From Vibrio albus (lineage in GTDB: Bacteria > Pseudomonadota > Gammaproteobacteria > Enterobacterales > Vibrionaceae), in NCBI RefSeq assembly GCF_003144035.1, contig NZ_QFWT01000009.1, positions 1 through 64,000 on the forward strand: 64,000 nucleotides of DNA, given 5' to 3'. Under the pieces are notes generated by a model, which worked only from the letters and a program-made list of their open reading frames with translations, had not been told where the DNA came from and did not search any database. The position numbers were made by a program, and so were the translations under genes. Positions 53,280 to 62,183 of the stretch are shown here, piece by piece (position 1 is the first letter of the stretch; each line of letters opens with the position of its first letter).

Positions 53280-54511
53280 AAGCTCTGCGCCTCAGCAATC
53301 GAGTCTAAAGCGCGCTGCAGGAAAATATCATCAATATCCCGATTCACTGTCAAAAGATCCTGTTCACGCAGAAAATCCCAGCCCAGCCACATTAGCGGTT
53401 TATCCTGTAATTCGTTACTGACTTCTGCATGCGGTACCGGGAAACGGGCACCGCCCATGCTTCTGGCCAGTTCCTCGCCAGTCAGATAGTCGAGTACCGG
53501 TTTTAGAGTATTAATGCGTGATGCTTTTACCTGCAGGGTTACCGGACTTGCTAAAGCCCCCTCCTCCGGCCAGACGATCTGCATACGCTCCTGATGTTTA
53601 ACCCTGTGAGCAAAGAACTCAGGCATAACATAGATAGCACCGGGTGCGTTTTTATCTATCTGCTTAACCATCTGGGACGGGTGTTGCCCCTGCAATACAT
53701 TGTCAGCAAGACGGCGCAACCCTTCATCACCATGATTAAGATAGGTAGGCAAAAGTACCGCGTGACAGAAGAATTCACTGCCGCCCCTTAAGGTGATTGA
53801 TCCTTTCCATCGCGGGTGAAGTAAATCTTCCCAACTGGTCGGTATAGGCCGATCGCCAAGCTGATCGGTATTGACGACAATAACCAGCGGATTGACACCT
53901 AATACGGAATATTGTCCCTTAGGATCAAGTATGCCGGCCTGCAGGTAACTGGTGCTAGGCTTCACCTGACCGTAACCAGTAAATGCACCGGTATCAACAA
54001 AGTTCTGCTGAAACCAGCGCCCGTAGAAAGTGTTGAAATCCGACGACACAATAATATCCGGCAGCTCATCTGGACTCTTCACCTTCGATACATAGGAATA
54101 ATAAGAGAGTTCCTGGTTTAAGTTGCCTTCTACAGCGTATTGGATATTTAAATCCTGGCTGTCACGCAGGGCTTCCATAAAACTGGACACATCACGACTG
54201 AATGGCACTTTCAGACCACAGGGCATAAGTGCCAGCAGGCTTAGTCCCGCCTGCTGCTCTAGACTGGGAAGTCCCGGAGCCTCCAGAGGCGCTTCGGTAC
54301 AAGCCACTTCACGTAATAAGCGTACAAAATTATCCACATCCAGCGATCGGGTATGTAACGCCGTAGACAGCGTAAGAAAAGGCCCCAGTTTTCGCAGCCC
54401 ATCCTCACTGACCAGAGCCTCAAGACCATGACTCACAAAGACACTCCGCGTTTCCGGATAAGCGGTAATAATGTCTGCGATTTTAAGATTAGCATGGAGC
54501 GGGGTGGACAT
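53276..54511 (-). CDS. DUF1858-like domain fused to a solute-binding-protein fold, cytoplasmic
   Basis: The 411-residue protein has no signal peptide. Residues about 8-68 (LKIADIITAYPETRSVFVSH, then LRKLGPFLTLSTAL) match the DUF1858-like helical domain, without its usual cysteine pair. Residues about 90-400 resemble FbpA/family-6 type periplasmic binding proteins: LGVNPLVIVVNTDQLGD, PTSWEDLLHPRWKGSITLRG, GAIYVMPEFF and LDYLTGEELARSMGGARFPV. A binding-protein fold kept in the cytoplasm and linked to a GTPase, ATPase and ferredoxin is not normal import. AGGGAGAG precedes the start. It may carry a metal or oxyanion (inference). Confidence 0.8.
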   Translation of the reverse strand: MSTPLHANLKIADIITAYPETRSVFVSHGLEALVSEDGLRKLGPFLTLSTALHTRSLDVDNFVRLLREVACTEAPLEAPGLPSLEQQAGLSLLALMPCGLKVPFSRDVSSFMEALRDSQDLNIQYAVEGNLNQELSYYSYVSKVKSPDELPDIIVSSDFNTFYGRWFQQNFVDTGAFTGYGQVKPSTSYLQAGILDPKGQYSVLGVNPLVIVVNTDQLGDRPIPTSWEDLLHPRWKGSITLRGGSEFFCHAVLLPTYLNHGDEGLRRLADNVLQGQHPSQMVKQIDKNAPGAIYVMPEFFAHRVKHQERMQIVWPEEGALASPVTLQVKASRINTLKPVLDYLTGEELARSMGGARFPVPHAEVSNELQDKPLMWLGWDFLREQDLLTVNRDIDDIFLQRALDSIAEAQSL

Positions 54512-54594
54512 AGGCTCTCCCTGTCGTCTGAGATTGGTAAGTAAACGAATACTTGAAAATGGTTTTTACTTACGTTGATCTCAGCATGAATCAT
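54433..54594 (-). CDS. Possible small upstream ORF/leader peptide
   Basis: An ATG at 54594 has a perfect AGGAGG 5 nt upstream and opens a 53-codon frame (MIHAEINVSKNHFQVFVYLP...) whose last 26 codons overlap the start of the DUF1858 fusion gene in another frame. Just upstream, CTAAAGGT and ACCTTAG (54602-54618) can pair next to the ribosome-binding site. The peptide is not recognised. Such a strong site before a short overlapping frame suggests a leader peptide or a real small protein. Confidence 0.35.
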   Translation of the reverse strand: MIHAEINVSKNHFQVFVYLPISDDRESLCPPRSMLILKSQTLLPLIRKRGVSL

Positions 54595-54618
54595 ACCATC
54601 CTCCTAAGGTACACCTTT

Positions 54619-54889
54619 AGTCGCCGAAAGCCTGATAAGATCGGTGGTTCAATCCGTTTATACCGGTGGCTGAACAACTTAGCCCAAAAAGGTAACGAAC
54701 AAGAAGATGACATTTTGTCAGTCAGAATGTCGGTTTTGTTTCAACGCAAGTGGAATTTAAGCTCATCAAGTACTTAAGGCTCCCCCCTGCTTTATAAAGA
54801 TCAGTTTATCTATAGAATGAACGGCTATAGGTAAACAGAGCTTATAAGGCGTACAATCAGAAAGTCTAAACAAATCAAATAAGAATACC
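54619..54889. other. Divergent promoter region of the DUF1858 operon and msrA
   Basis: About 270 bp between the small upstream ORF and msrA. It must hold promoters in both directions. I see no riboswitch consensus or convincing operator, and plus-strand frames here have no family features. Confidence 0.3.
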
Positions 54890-55525
54890 ATGAGCACAAA
54901 ATCAACAATGATGGATAAAAATGCCGCCTTACCGGGTCGTTTGTCACCGATGCCAGTTATTGAACCGCATTATGTGAATCACACAGATTTAACCCAACCA
55001 GCAATAGAAGGGCAGGAGGAAATTCTGTTCGGCATGGGATGCTTCTGGGGAGCAGAACGTCTGTTCTGGCAACTGGAAGGCGTCATTTCTACATCCGTCG
55101 GATACAGTGGCGGCTACACACCAAACCCCACTTATAAAGAAGTCTGTACCGGCCAGACCGGACACGCAGAAGTTGTCCGGGTGATCTTTGATCCGCAAGT
55201 GATTTCTCTGGACAAACTACTGAGCTATTTCTGGGAAAATCACGATCCAACTCAGGGGATGCGACAAGGGAATGACCTGGGGACTCAGTACCGTTCTGCC
55301 ATCTACACCTTTACGGAAGAGCAGCAACAAGCTGCCCTGCGAAGTAAGCAAACCTACCAGGCCGCTCTGAACGCACACTCCGAAGCCCAAATCACCACAG
55401 AGGTGGCTCCGGCGGGCAACTATTATTTTGCCGAAACCTACCACCAGCAGTATCTGGCCAGAAACCCTGATGGATACTGTGGCCTTGGCGGCATTGGGGT
55501 TTGCTTTCCGCCCGATCTGGCCTAA
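54890..55525 (+). CDS. msrA: Peptide methionine sulfoxide reductase A
   Basis: The 211-residue enzyme has the catalytic motif [13 protein letters not shown] (Cys51), [17 protein letters not shown] and [29 protein letters not shown] and a C-terminal resolving-Cys region [12 protein letters not shown] (Cys197, Cys205). It reduces S-methionine sulfoxide in oxidised proteins using thioredoxin. The 45 or so residues before the catalytic motif resemble the E. coli-type long MsrA. It is divergent from the DUF1858/ferredoxin operon, which may or may not be linked to oxidative stress. Confidence 0.95.
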   Translation: MSTKSTMMDKNAALPGRLSPMPVIEPHYVNHTDLTQPAIEGQEEILFGMGCFWGAERLFWQLEGVISTSVGYSGGYTPNPTYKEVCTGQTGHAEVVRVIFDPQVISLDKLLSYFWENHDPTQGMRQGNDLGTQYRSAIYTFTEEQQQAALRSKQTYQAALNAHSEAQITTEVAPAGNYYFAETYHQQYLARNPDGYCGLGGIGVCFPPDLA

Positions 55526-55530
55526 CAAAA

Positions 55531-55619
55531 TTACCGACTGTCGGTAAGTTCAGCATAGGACAATACCGAAAGCATAAAAGGTAACGGTCACTCTCCTGTT
55601 GCTCTACTCAGCAACAGGA
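55531..55619 (+). terminator. Two hairpins after msrA
   Basis: TTACCGA/TCGGTAA (55531-55547) lies 6 nt after the stop. A stronger 10-bp stem, TCCTGTTGCT with AGCAACAGGA (55594-55619), follows. Neither has a long U-tract. Together they probably end the msrA transcript. The remainder up to 55838 shows no gene. Confidence 0.55.
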
Positions 55620-55838
55620 ATAACTTGCCTTCACTCACATCTGTGTAAAGAATTTATCTATTACATTCTCATCAAACCATTATAATAGTTCGGACTGAGA
55701 AAAACCGTTGAACAAGGCACACAAGAATATAATAAGCTATCTTTATATCAATGGCTTCCATAAATCAGAACGACTGACAACCTAACCGAACATAATAGAA
55801 AATAGCCTTTAATCTATTGATTTTAAAAAGGTATCACT

Positions 55839-56666
55839 ATGCCCCTCAGTTCAAAAACACCCGATCATCTAAAACCTTCTATCATTTTCCAATTACAGAA
55901 ATCAGCCAGATTTGAACTCTTTTTGGGATTAGCGATTGTCGTGTTATTGATTGCGTTAAGTGTCTTTCTGAAAATAGAGCTTATAGAAAAATTCTATGCG
56001 TTCACCAGAGCACATGAAGAGTGGGAACTGGATGAGCTTTTTTTAAGCTTATTCTGGCTTGGCCTCGGCGCTATTATTTATGTGATCCGCCGGATGAGAG
56101 ACATTAAAATCCTCAACAGAGAAATTGTTAAACACGCCTATTATGATCCTATTACTCACCTGCCCAATCGGACATTAGCGCTAGACAGACTGGAAAAACA
56201 GATCCATAGTGCCAAGAGGCATTCTGAGCACGTTGTTGTGGCTTTTCTGGACTTTGATAATTTTAAAGCCGTTAACGATACCTACGGCCATGATGTGGGT
56301 GATGCACTCATAAAGCAAGTCGGTTCCCGGCTGTCCAACGTTATCCGCTCTGATGAGACTATCGCTCGCCTTGGCGGGGATGAGTTTCTTCTCATCGCAA
56401 TGTTTAAACATAATTTAGGTGATGTGCCTCGGCTATTGTCCAGAGTACAAGCGACTCAAGACAAACCCTACATGATCAACAATCAGGCATTTAACATCCA
56501 ATACAGTATCGGAATTTCGACTTACCCTGAAGATGGTGAAACATCTCAGGCGTTGATTAAAGCCGCTGATATTGCAATGTATAAAGCAAAACGTAAAGGT
56601 TCTGGATACTACGCTTTTTACTCTGAAGATCCGAATAAGCCAACCCAGACCAATTCCAGTCATTAG
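55839..56666 (+). CDS. Membrane-anchored GGDEF diguanylate cyclase
   Basis: The 275-residue protein has two N-terminal membrane helices (residues about 26-45 and 68-84) with a short periplasmic loop and a cytoplasmic GGDEF domain. The catalytic motif GGDEF is intact at 179-183, with DPITHLPNR and FLDFDNFKAVNDTYGHDVGD before it and AMYKAKRKG after it. It should make cyclic di-GMP. The inhibitory-site position reads RSDE (170-173) instead of RxxD, so feedback inhibition may be altered. No sensor domain beyond the membrane part is present. AAGG precedes the start. Confidence 0.9.
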   Translation: MPLSSKTPDHLKPSIIFQLQKSARFELFLGLAIVVLLIALSVFLKIELIEKFYAFTRAHEEWELDELFLSLFWLGLGAIIYVIRRMRDIKILNREIVKHAYYDPITHLPNRTLALDRLEKQIHSAKRHSEHVVVAFLDFDNFKAVNDTYGHDVGDALIKQVGSRLSNVIRSDETIARLGGDEFLLIAMFKHNLGDVPRLLSRVQATQDKPYMINNQAFNIQYSIGISTYPEDGETSQALIKAADIAMYKAKRKGSGYYAFYSEDPNKPTQTNSSH

Positions 56667-56698
56667 ATGTCAGTGTACTACTCCATCATTCCTTCTGA

Positions 56699-57706
56699 TT
56701 ACAGGGACATGGCGTCTGACTGACGGGCAATAATCTCAGCCCGGAACCAGTTTTTAGTTTCGTAACCTTTTTTTTCCAATTTATTTAGCATCAGTTTCGC
56801 CATCTCTTCCCCGACACCATGAGTATCGTAACGCAACGTAGTAATAGATGGCTTGCTGTAACGGCTCAGCTCATAATCACCGTAACCGGCAATGGCGATA
56901 TCTACGCCCGGCTGGTAACCCAACTCCTCACAGGCGGCAATCGTACCCAGAGCCATCGTATCGTCTGCGCATAAAATCGCGGTCGGACGTTTCGCCAACG
57001 ACAGGATCTCTTTCGCCATTTTTATCGCATCAGCTTCATTCAGCTCACCATTGAGCAATAGCTTCTGATCCAGCTCAAGACCTGACTCCTCAATGGCTTT
57101 CTGATAGCCCCTTTTACGAGACTGAGACAAGGTCAGTTCAATCGGTGCATCCAGAAAAGCGATACGCTTATGCCCCATGGCAACCTGACGTTTGGTCAGT
57201 TCATAGAATGCCTGTTCATTATCCACATCGACGAAGCTGTCTGTGGCAAAACTTTCATCATAGCCATGACAGATATAGGGAAAGCCTTTTTCCTCCAGCA
57301 TAGCAATTCGCTTGTCATTACTCCGTGTCCGGACTATAAACAGGCCATCAACCAGACCACTCTCAACAAAGTCTGCGTACACTTTGCATTCATCCTGGAA
57401 ATCAGCCAGCGTCGTTACTATCAGCTGATAATCATGCCGGGCGAGAAAACCAGATGCTCCGGCAAGCACTTTTGAAAACGCAGGCGAAACAAAGATTCGG
57501 GAATTAGACGGCAGGATAATACCAATATTCCTCGATTTCCCGGACGCCAGCCTTCTGGCCGTTGGGTTCGGCTTGTACCCCATCTCCTGAGCGGCCTCAA
57601 GCACCTTTCTGCGAGTATCCGGATTCACGTCCTGATAACCGTTTAAAGCACGTGAAACGGTAGACTTTGACAGCCCTAAAGATTCTGCTAATTTTTTTAT
57701 TGACAT
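56699..57706 (-). CDS. LacI-family transcriptional regulator
   Basis: The 335-residue repressor starts with a LacI helix-turn-helix (IKKLAESLGLSKSTVSRALN at residues 3-22, then YQDVNPDTRRKVLEAAQEMG). It has a periplasmic-binding-type effector domain (NIGIILPSNSRIFVSPAF, GYGDYELSRYSKPSITTLRY). The sugar effector is unknown. It follows the ABC ATPase gene by 76 nt on the same strand, at the end of the sugar-import operon, and probably represses that operon through the AAAACCGGTTTT site at 63930. The similar site near the GH1 gene could be another target. Confidence 0.9.
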   Translation of the reverse strand: MSIKKLAESLGLSKSTVSRALNGYQDVNPDTRRKVLEAAQEMGYKPNPTARRLASGKSRNIGIILPSNSRIFVSPAFSKVLAGASGFLARHDYQLIVTTLADFQDECKVYADFVESGLVDGLFIVRTRSNDKRIAMLEEKGFPYICHGYDESFATDSFVDVDNEQAFYELTKRQVAMGHKRIAFLDAPIELTLSQSRKRGYQKAIEESGLELDQKLLLNGELNEADAIKMAKEILSLAKRPTAILCADDTMALGTIAACEELGYQPGVDIAIAGYGDYELSRYSKPSITTLRYDTHGVGEEMAKLMLNKLEKKGYETKNWFRAEIIARQSDAMSL

Positions 57707-57782
57707 AGTTTTTGGCTTATTCTTTTCATTTCGGCATGCACTTTATTCATTCCCGGATAACGCCTGTTTCAGGCCTTCAATA

Positions 57783-58880
57783 TCAAATCCGCTCTTCTGT
57801 TTCAGTATCAAACAGCAGGACACGGGACAGGTCAACCAGAAGATCCATCGTATGGCCCCGTTCGACCTCAGAACGCAAATCCAGACGAGCCTTAACGTCT
57901 TCTCCGCCAATCTCAAACAGGACTTCCTTGTCAAAGCCCATAGGCTCAACCAGGTTAATTTCGATTTGTTCAAAATGGAACGTACTGGCACTTTCTGCAA
58001 AGAACGCTTTGTCATTAAAGAAGTCGGGGCGAATACCTACCTTCACCGCTCTTCCTTCTTCTGCAATGTCATCGGTCAGTTTTACGCTGGACAATAAGTT
58101 ACGTGGTAACTTAAATTGCCCCAGTTGCAGGTATTCATTGTAGAGCGTGCCATCAATAATATTCATCGATGGTGAACCAATAAACGTCGCCACAAAGATA
58201 TTTGCCGGATTCAGGAAGATCTCCATCGGCGAGCCGACCTGCTCAATGATACCATCGCGCAGTACCACCACTTTATCCGCCAGTGTCATAGCCTCGACCT
58301 GATCGTGAGTCACATATACACTGGTTCGGCCAAACTTATGGTGGATCTGTGCGATTTCGGTGCGCATATGATTACGCAATTTAGCATCCAGGTTAGACAG
58401 AGGTTCATCAAACAGGAAGCAATCTGCATCACGTACTATTGCCCGCCCCATCGCAACGCGCTGACGCTGACCACCAGACAGATCGGCGGGTTTACGTTTC
58501 AGGTACTCTTCCAGCTTCAGCATTTTGGATACATCCTGAAGGCGACTTTGTATCTCCGCCTCATTCATTTTCAGGCGGCGCAATGCAAACACGATATTTT
58601 CTTCCACCGTCTTATGCGGATAAAGCGCGTAGTTCTGGAACACCATCGCAATATTGCGGTTTTGAGGTTCTACGTCATTGACCACACGATCACCAATGGT
58701 GACTTCACCGCTCGTCGCCTGCTCAAGCCCGGCTATCATACGCAGAGTCGTTGACTTACCACAACCGGACGGGCCAACCAGCACCACAAATTCACCATCT
58801 TCTATGTTCAGACTGATGTTCTTAACAACCTTAGTCTCGCCATAGTTTTTAACAATATTTTTCAGAGAAATCGAAGCCAT
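57783..58880 (-). CDS. Sugar ABC transporter ATP-binding protein (MalK/UgpC-type)
   Basis: The 365-residue ATPase has Walker [10 protein letters not shown] near residue 37, [31 protein letters not shown] and a switch His in [15 protein letters not shown]. The C-terminal 130 or so residues form the regulatory TOBE region of MalK-type proteins. AAAGG precedes the start. It energises the adjacent two permeases, whose last gene ends 4 nt upstream. The whole unit (binding protein, two permeases, ATPase, GH13_18 enzyme, LacI) has the composition of the E. coli ycj cluster. Confidence 0.92.
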   Translation of the reverse strand: MASISLKNIVKNYGETKVVKNISLNIEDGEFVVLVGPSGCGKSTTLRMIAGLEQATSGEVTIGDRVVNDVEPQNRNIAMVFQNYALYPHKTVEENIVFALRRLKMNEAEIQSRLQDVSKMLKLEEYLKRKPADLSGGQRQRVAMGRAIVRDADCFLFDEPLSNLDAKLRNHMRTEIAQIHHKFGRTSVYVTHDQVEAMTLADKVVVLRDGIIEQVGSPMEIFLNPANIFVATFIGSPSMNIIDGTLYNEYLQLGQFKLPRNLLSSVKLTDDIAEEGRAVKVGIRPDFFNDKAFFAESASTFHFEQIEINLVEPMGFDKEVLFEIGGEDVKARLDLRSEVERGHTMDLLVDLSRVLLFDTETEERI

Positions 58881-58884
58881 AATA

Positions 58885-59847
58885 TTAACCTTTCACACCG
58901 CCATCAGTTTTCCCGCCATCCATATGGCGCATTGCGAATAAGAAACAAACGATCACCGGAGCCAGAGTCAGCATTGACGCCGCCATGATACGATCCCAGA
59001 TAGCATTTTTAGACACAAACAGCTCCTGGAGGGCCAGAGGCAGGGTATAAAATTCTTTGAACTGCTTTAAAAATACCGACGCGAACAGGTACTCGTTCCA
59101 GCCGATAATGAAACAATAAATAAACACTGTGGCCAGCATAGGCAGAGACAGTGGCAGCACCACTTTCCAGATCGCTTCCTTACGTGAATACCCATCCATC
59201 ATAGCCGCTTCTTCCAGCGCAAAAGGAATGGTGCGGAAATAGTTCCCCAGCATGTACAGCGCAACCGGTAGTGTCTGAACGATATAGATAGCAAACAGAC
59301 ACAGAACGCTGCCCCACATGCTGCTCGCCAGACCGATATTAACCGCCATTTGATACAGTGGCACCATCAGCAGAACACCACCGACCATGTACACAAACAA
59401 TACCGATCGCTGCACAATCACCTGACCACCAAACCGCAACCGGCTTATTGAGTAGGCCCCCATAACCGCAAAGATCAGCGATATCACTGCAGCACCGGCA
59501 GACAAGGCAAAACTGTTCAGCATAAAGCGGCCAAACGGGAAAACATCCTCATTACTGGTAAATTTAGCCAGAATAGCGTCCTTTTTTGCCTCAGGAAGCT
59601 TAGGATTCTCCAGTATTTTCTGAATCGCCGCAGGCACTTCCACCTGCTTCGGCTCTGTCAGCCCCAGCAGCTCTTTATAGGCGTCCAGATTGACTATTTG
59701 CGGGATAAGAGAAGGATTCCCCCAGTCAAACTGATGCTTGAGCGAAGTCGACAGGATCTGCGCAAAAGGAAGCAGGCAAAAGCTGACCAGCAAAAATATG
59801 GCCAGTACAAACCCGATACGCCCTTTAATGGTCTTTTTTCCTAGCAT
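58885..59847 (-). CDS. Sugar ABC transporter permease (MalG-type)
   Basis: The 320-residue protein is the MalG/YcjP-type partner: six helices and the EAA loop [22 protein letters not shown] that contacts the ATPase. A longer than usual periplasmic segment (residues about 40-100, rich in K, P and E) separates the first two helices. It lies 6 nt downstream of the MalF-type gene. It imports the glycoside or oligosaccharide captured by the binding protein. Confidence 0.9.
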   Translation of the reverse strand: MLGKKTIKGRIGFVLAIFLLVSFCLLPFAQILSTSLKHQFDWGNPSLIPQIVNLDAYKELLGLTEPKQVEVPAAIQKILENPKLPEAKKDAILAKFTSNEDVFPFGRFMLNSFALSAGAAVISLIFAVMGAYSISRLRFGGQVIVQRSVLFVYMVGGVLLMVPLYQMAVNIGLASSMWGSVLCLFAIYIVQTLPVALYMLGNYFRTIPFALEEAAMMDGYSRKEAIWKVVLPLSLPMLATVFIYCFIIGWNEYLFASVFLKQFKEFYTLPLALQELFVSKNAIWDRIMAASMLTLAPVIVCFLFAMRHMDGGKTDGGVKG

Positions 59848-59853
59848 AGTCAG

Positions 59854-60717
59854 TTACCACTTAAGAATTTTCTTCACATAGAACCAGATCAGAACACACA
59901 GGACGCTGAACTGAATCACCGATGTTGCGGCCGCCAGCCCCTGATCAATCACCCCGGTAAATGCCTGGTAATACGTAAACACAGGCAGCGTTTCTACATT
60001 CGGAGCCAGCAGGAACACATCTTCAAACCGGTTCAGGTTCCATATAAGGCGTAAGATAACCACCGTCGCCAGTACAAAATAGATTTCCGGCAACGTGACA
60101 TGGAAAAAGCGCCCTATCGGACCGTAACCATCGATCGCCGCTGCTTCATACTGATCCCGTGGAATAGAGGTCAGCTTGGACAGGATCAGCAGATAAGCGA
60201 TCGGAAAGTGTTTCCACACATCAAAAATGATCACCACCCACACGGCGGTGTCAGGGTCACCGATAAGATTGGTTCTTGAATCCAGCAGATGCAGCACATC
60301 CACCACCAACCAGTTAAATACACCGTTGACCGGGTCAAAAAGAAACTGCCAGCCAAATACTACTGAGATTACCGGAGCGAAATATGGCATAAGTATCGCT
60401 GCACTCACCAGCCCGCGGCCTCTGAAGGGATGACGCATCAACAAGGCTACCGCTAAACCCAGTAATGTCGTTCCTGCTACAGTCCCTATCAGATAGATAG
60501 TAGTTGTCGCGATAGAGGCGTAATAGTCCGGATTCGACAGCAATTTTGCGTAGTTTTCGAGCCCGACAAACAGCTTATCACCGTTCAGTTTGACGTCGAA
60601 AAAACTCAGATACACATTAAACGCAATCGGATAGAGAATCAGCAGCCCGATAATGCCGAGGGTCGGCGCGACCAGTTTCCAGCCAAACCGTGCTTCTGCC
60701 CGCTCTAATGGAGTCAT
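59854..60717 (-). CDS. Sugar ABC transporter permease (MalF/YcjO-type)
   Basis: The 287-residue protein has six membrane segments and the EAA loop YEAAAIDGYGPIGRFFHVTL. The start (GGAAA upstream) and short N-terminus are typical of YcjO-type permeases rather than the larger MalF. It forms the heterodimeric channel with the 58885 product. It follows the binding-protein gene by 51 nt. Confidence 0.9.
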   Translation of the reverse strand: MTPLERAEARFGWKLVAPTLGIIGLLILYPIAFNVYLSFFDVKLNGDKLFVGLENYAKLLSNPDYYASIATTTIYLIGTVAGTTLLGLAVALLMRHPFRGRGLVSAAILMPYFAPVISVVFGWQFLFDPVNGVFNWLVVDVLHLLDSRTNLIGDPDTAVWVVIIFDVWKHFPIAYLLILSKLTSIPRDQYEAAAIDGYGPIGRFFHVTLPEIYFVLATVVILRLIWNLNRFEDVFLLAPNVETLPVFTYYQAFTGVIDQGLAAATSVIQFSVLCVLIWFYVKKILKW

Positions 60718-60768
60718 GGGGTTTTCCTTCTTAATTTGGGGTGTACCGGGTACACCCCATTTTAAGTA

Positions 60769-62121
60769 CTAGTCTGCAATCAATTGCTTCATTTCATTCT
60801 CGGCCCAATCGAGTGACTCAGTGGTGCCTTTCTCTTCGATAACCGCACTGTAAATCATTCGTGGGATAATCTGCTTAGAGAAAATCTCACCGGATTTAGG
60901 GAAAGCCTTTCCATCGACCACAGAGAACGTTTTGATATTGTCAAAACCGGCAATGATTTCCTTGATGGACTCTTTGCCATACCGCTTGAAGATACCTTTC
61001 GGATCATTCAGGAAGTCATCCGTTTCAGCGATATCCCTCAGCATAGGCAGATGCCCGCCGGGAGCCATATGAGAATACGCCACAACCTGATCTTTCTCAT
61101 TCATGTATTCGATAAACGCTTTGGTCGCGTCGACTTCGGCTTTACTGTCGTTTTTCATGATAGAAAATCCAACCAGAGTGCCAAAGGTAGAAGGCGATGT
61201 ATGTGTAATGGTTGGAGCCAGACGGGTGTTTTTCACCAGATCCGGATCGAAGGTGGCCCCTTTCAGATCAGAGAAGTTTTCACTTCCCAGAGAACTCGCT
61301 GCCGCTTCAGCCAGTGCAATGTCATCCATGATGTAGGTCGAGTAAAAGAACATGGCCAGCTTACCCTGCAGATAGTAATCACGGGCACGCCAAGTTTGCG
61401 GACCCGGAGGAGTGTACTTAGACAGCTCTTTGTAATAATTAAGTACTTCTTTCTGGGCTTCAGAGTTGAAGATCAGATTGCCGTCTTTATCGAACTCGCC
61501 TGCGTCGTTAGACAGCGCAAACTGAGTGTAAACCTGCTCGGCAAAACTATCGGCTTTCGTGCCGATTAAAATACCGTACTGGTTTTCTTCTGGTTTATAA
61601 AAATACTGAGCCGCTTTCTGAATATTTTCCCATGTGGTTGGTGGCTCAAGGCCAGCTTTTTCAAACCAGTCGGACCGATACCAGATCCCCTGAACCCAGC
61701 CACGATATGGCACAGCAACAAATTCATTTTTGGCCGGATCCTCAACCATTTTCAGCGCGCCGGTATAGAAGCGATCTTTACCAAGTTGGTTTACCACATC
61801 GGTCGTCGCGCCCATATCAACAATACCTTGTTTAGCAAAAGCCAGCGACAGGTTAGAGCCAACTTCAATCATATCCGGTAGTGTATTGGACGCTGCCGCT
61901 GCCGCCATTTGCTTCGGCACATCGTTCTCATCCACTGCCACAACCTTGATATCAATACCCGGGTTCAGCGCTTCAAATACGTCCGCCATTACCTCAATGG
62001 TCTGCATCCGGTCAGACTGTGTCTGAGTTGTCCAGTATTCCACTGTTGTCGCATAAGCCGATCCTGATAAGGCCAGCCCTGCAGCAGCAAGTCCAAGAGT
62101 CAGAGTGTTTTGTTTCATCAT
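60769..62121 (-). CDS. Sugar ABC transporter substrate-binding protein (YcjN-like)
   Basis: The 450-residue protein has a signal peptide (MMKQNTLTLGLAAAGLALSG, cleavage after SAYA) and a family-1 binding fold: VEYWTTQTQSDRMQTIEVMA, FEALNPGIDIKVVAV, LPDMIEVGS and YRGWVQGIWYRSDWFEKAGL. AGGGAT precedes the ATG. It captures an alpha-glucoside-type solute, plausibly glucosylglycerate or a related osmolyte because the next gene upstream is a GH13_18 phosphorylase (inference). The nearest known set is YcjN-YcjO-YcjP of E. coli. Confidence 0.9.
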   Translation of the reverse strand: MMKQNTLTLGLAAAGLALSGSAYATTVEYWTTQTQSDRMQTIEVMADVFEALNPGIDIKVVAVDENDVPKQMAAAAASNTLPDMIEVGSNLSLAFAKQGIVDMGATTDVVNQLGKDRFYTGALKMVEDPAKNEFVAVPYRGWVQGIWYRSDWFEKAGLEPPTTWENIQKAAQYFYKPEENQYGILIGTKADSFAEQVYTQFALSNDAGEFDKDGNLIFNSEAQKEVLNYYKELSKYTPPGPQTWRARDYYLQGKLAMFFYSTYIMDDIALAEAAASSLGSENFSDLKGATFDPDLVKNTRLAPTITHTSPSTFGTLVGFSIMKNDSKAEVDATKAFIEYMNEKDQVVAYSHMAPGGHLPMLRDIAETDDFLNDPKGIFKRYGKESIKEIIAGFDNIKTFSVVDGKAFPKSGEIFSKQIIPRMIYSAVIEEKGTTESLDWAENEMKQLIAD

Positions 62122-62183
62122 GTTATCCCTTTCTAATTAGGAATTATCTTGTTATGAACAGGCCTGTTAGCTGGCCCTTGCCG

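Noticed and set aside
54553..54777. Plus-strand 74-codon frame
   Set aside because: Lies in the divergent promoter region, lacks a good start site and resembles nothing.
54619..54889. Possible riboswitch upstream of the DUF1858 operon
   Set aside because: Looked for known metal, cofactor or molybdenum-cofactor consensus segments and found none by eye; a covariance scan would be needed.
61051..61569. Plus-strand 172-codon frame
   Set aside because: Antisense to the sugar-binding-protein gene; no domain visible.
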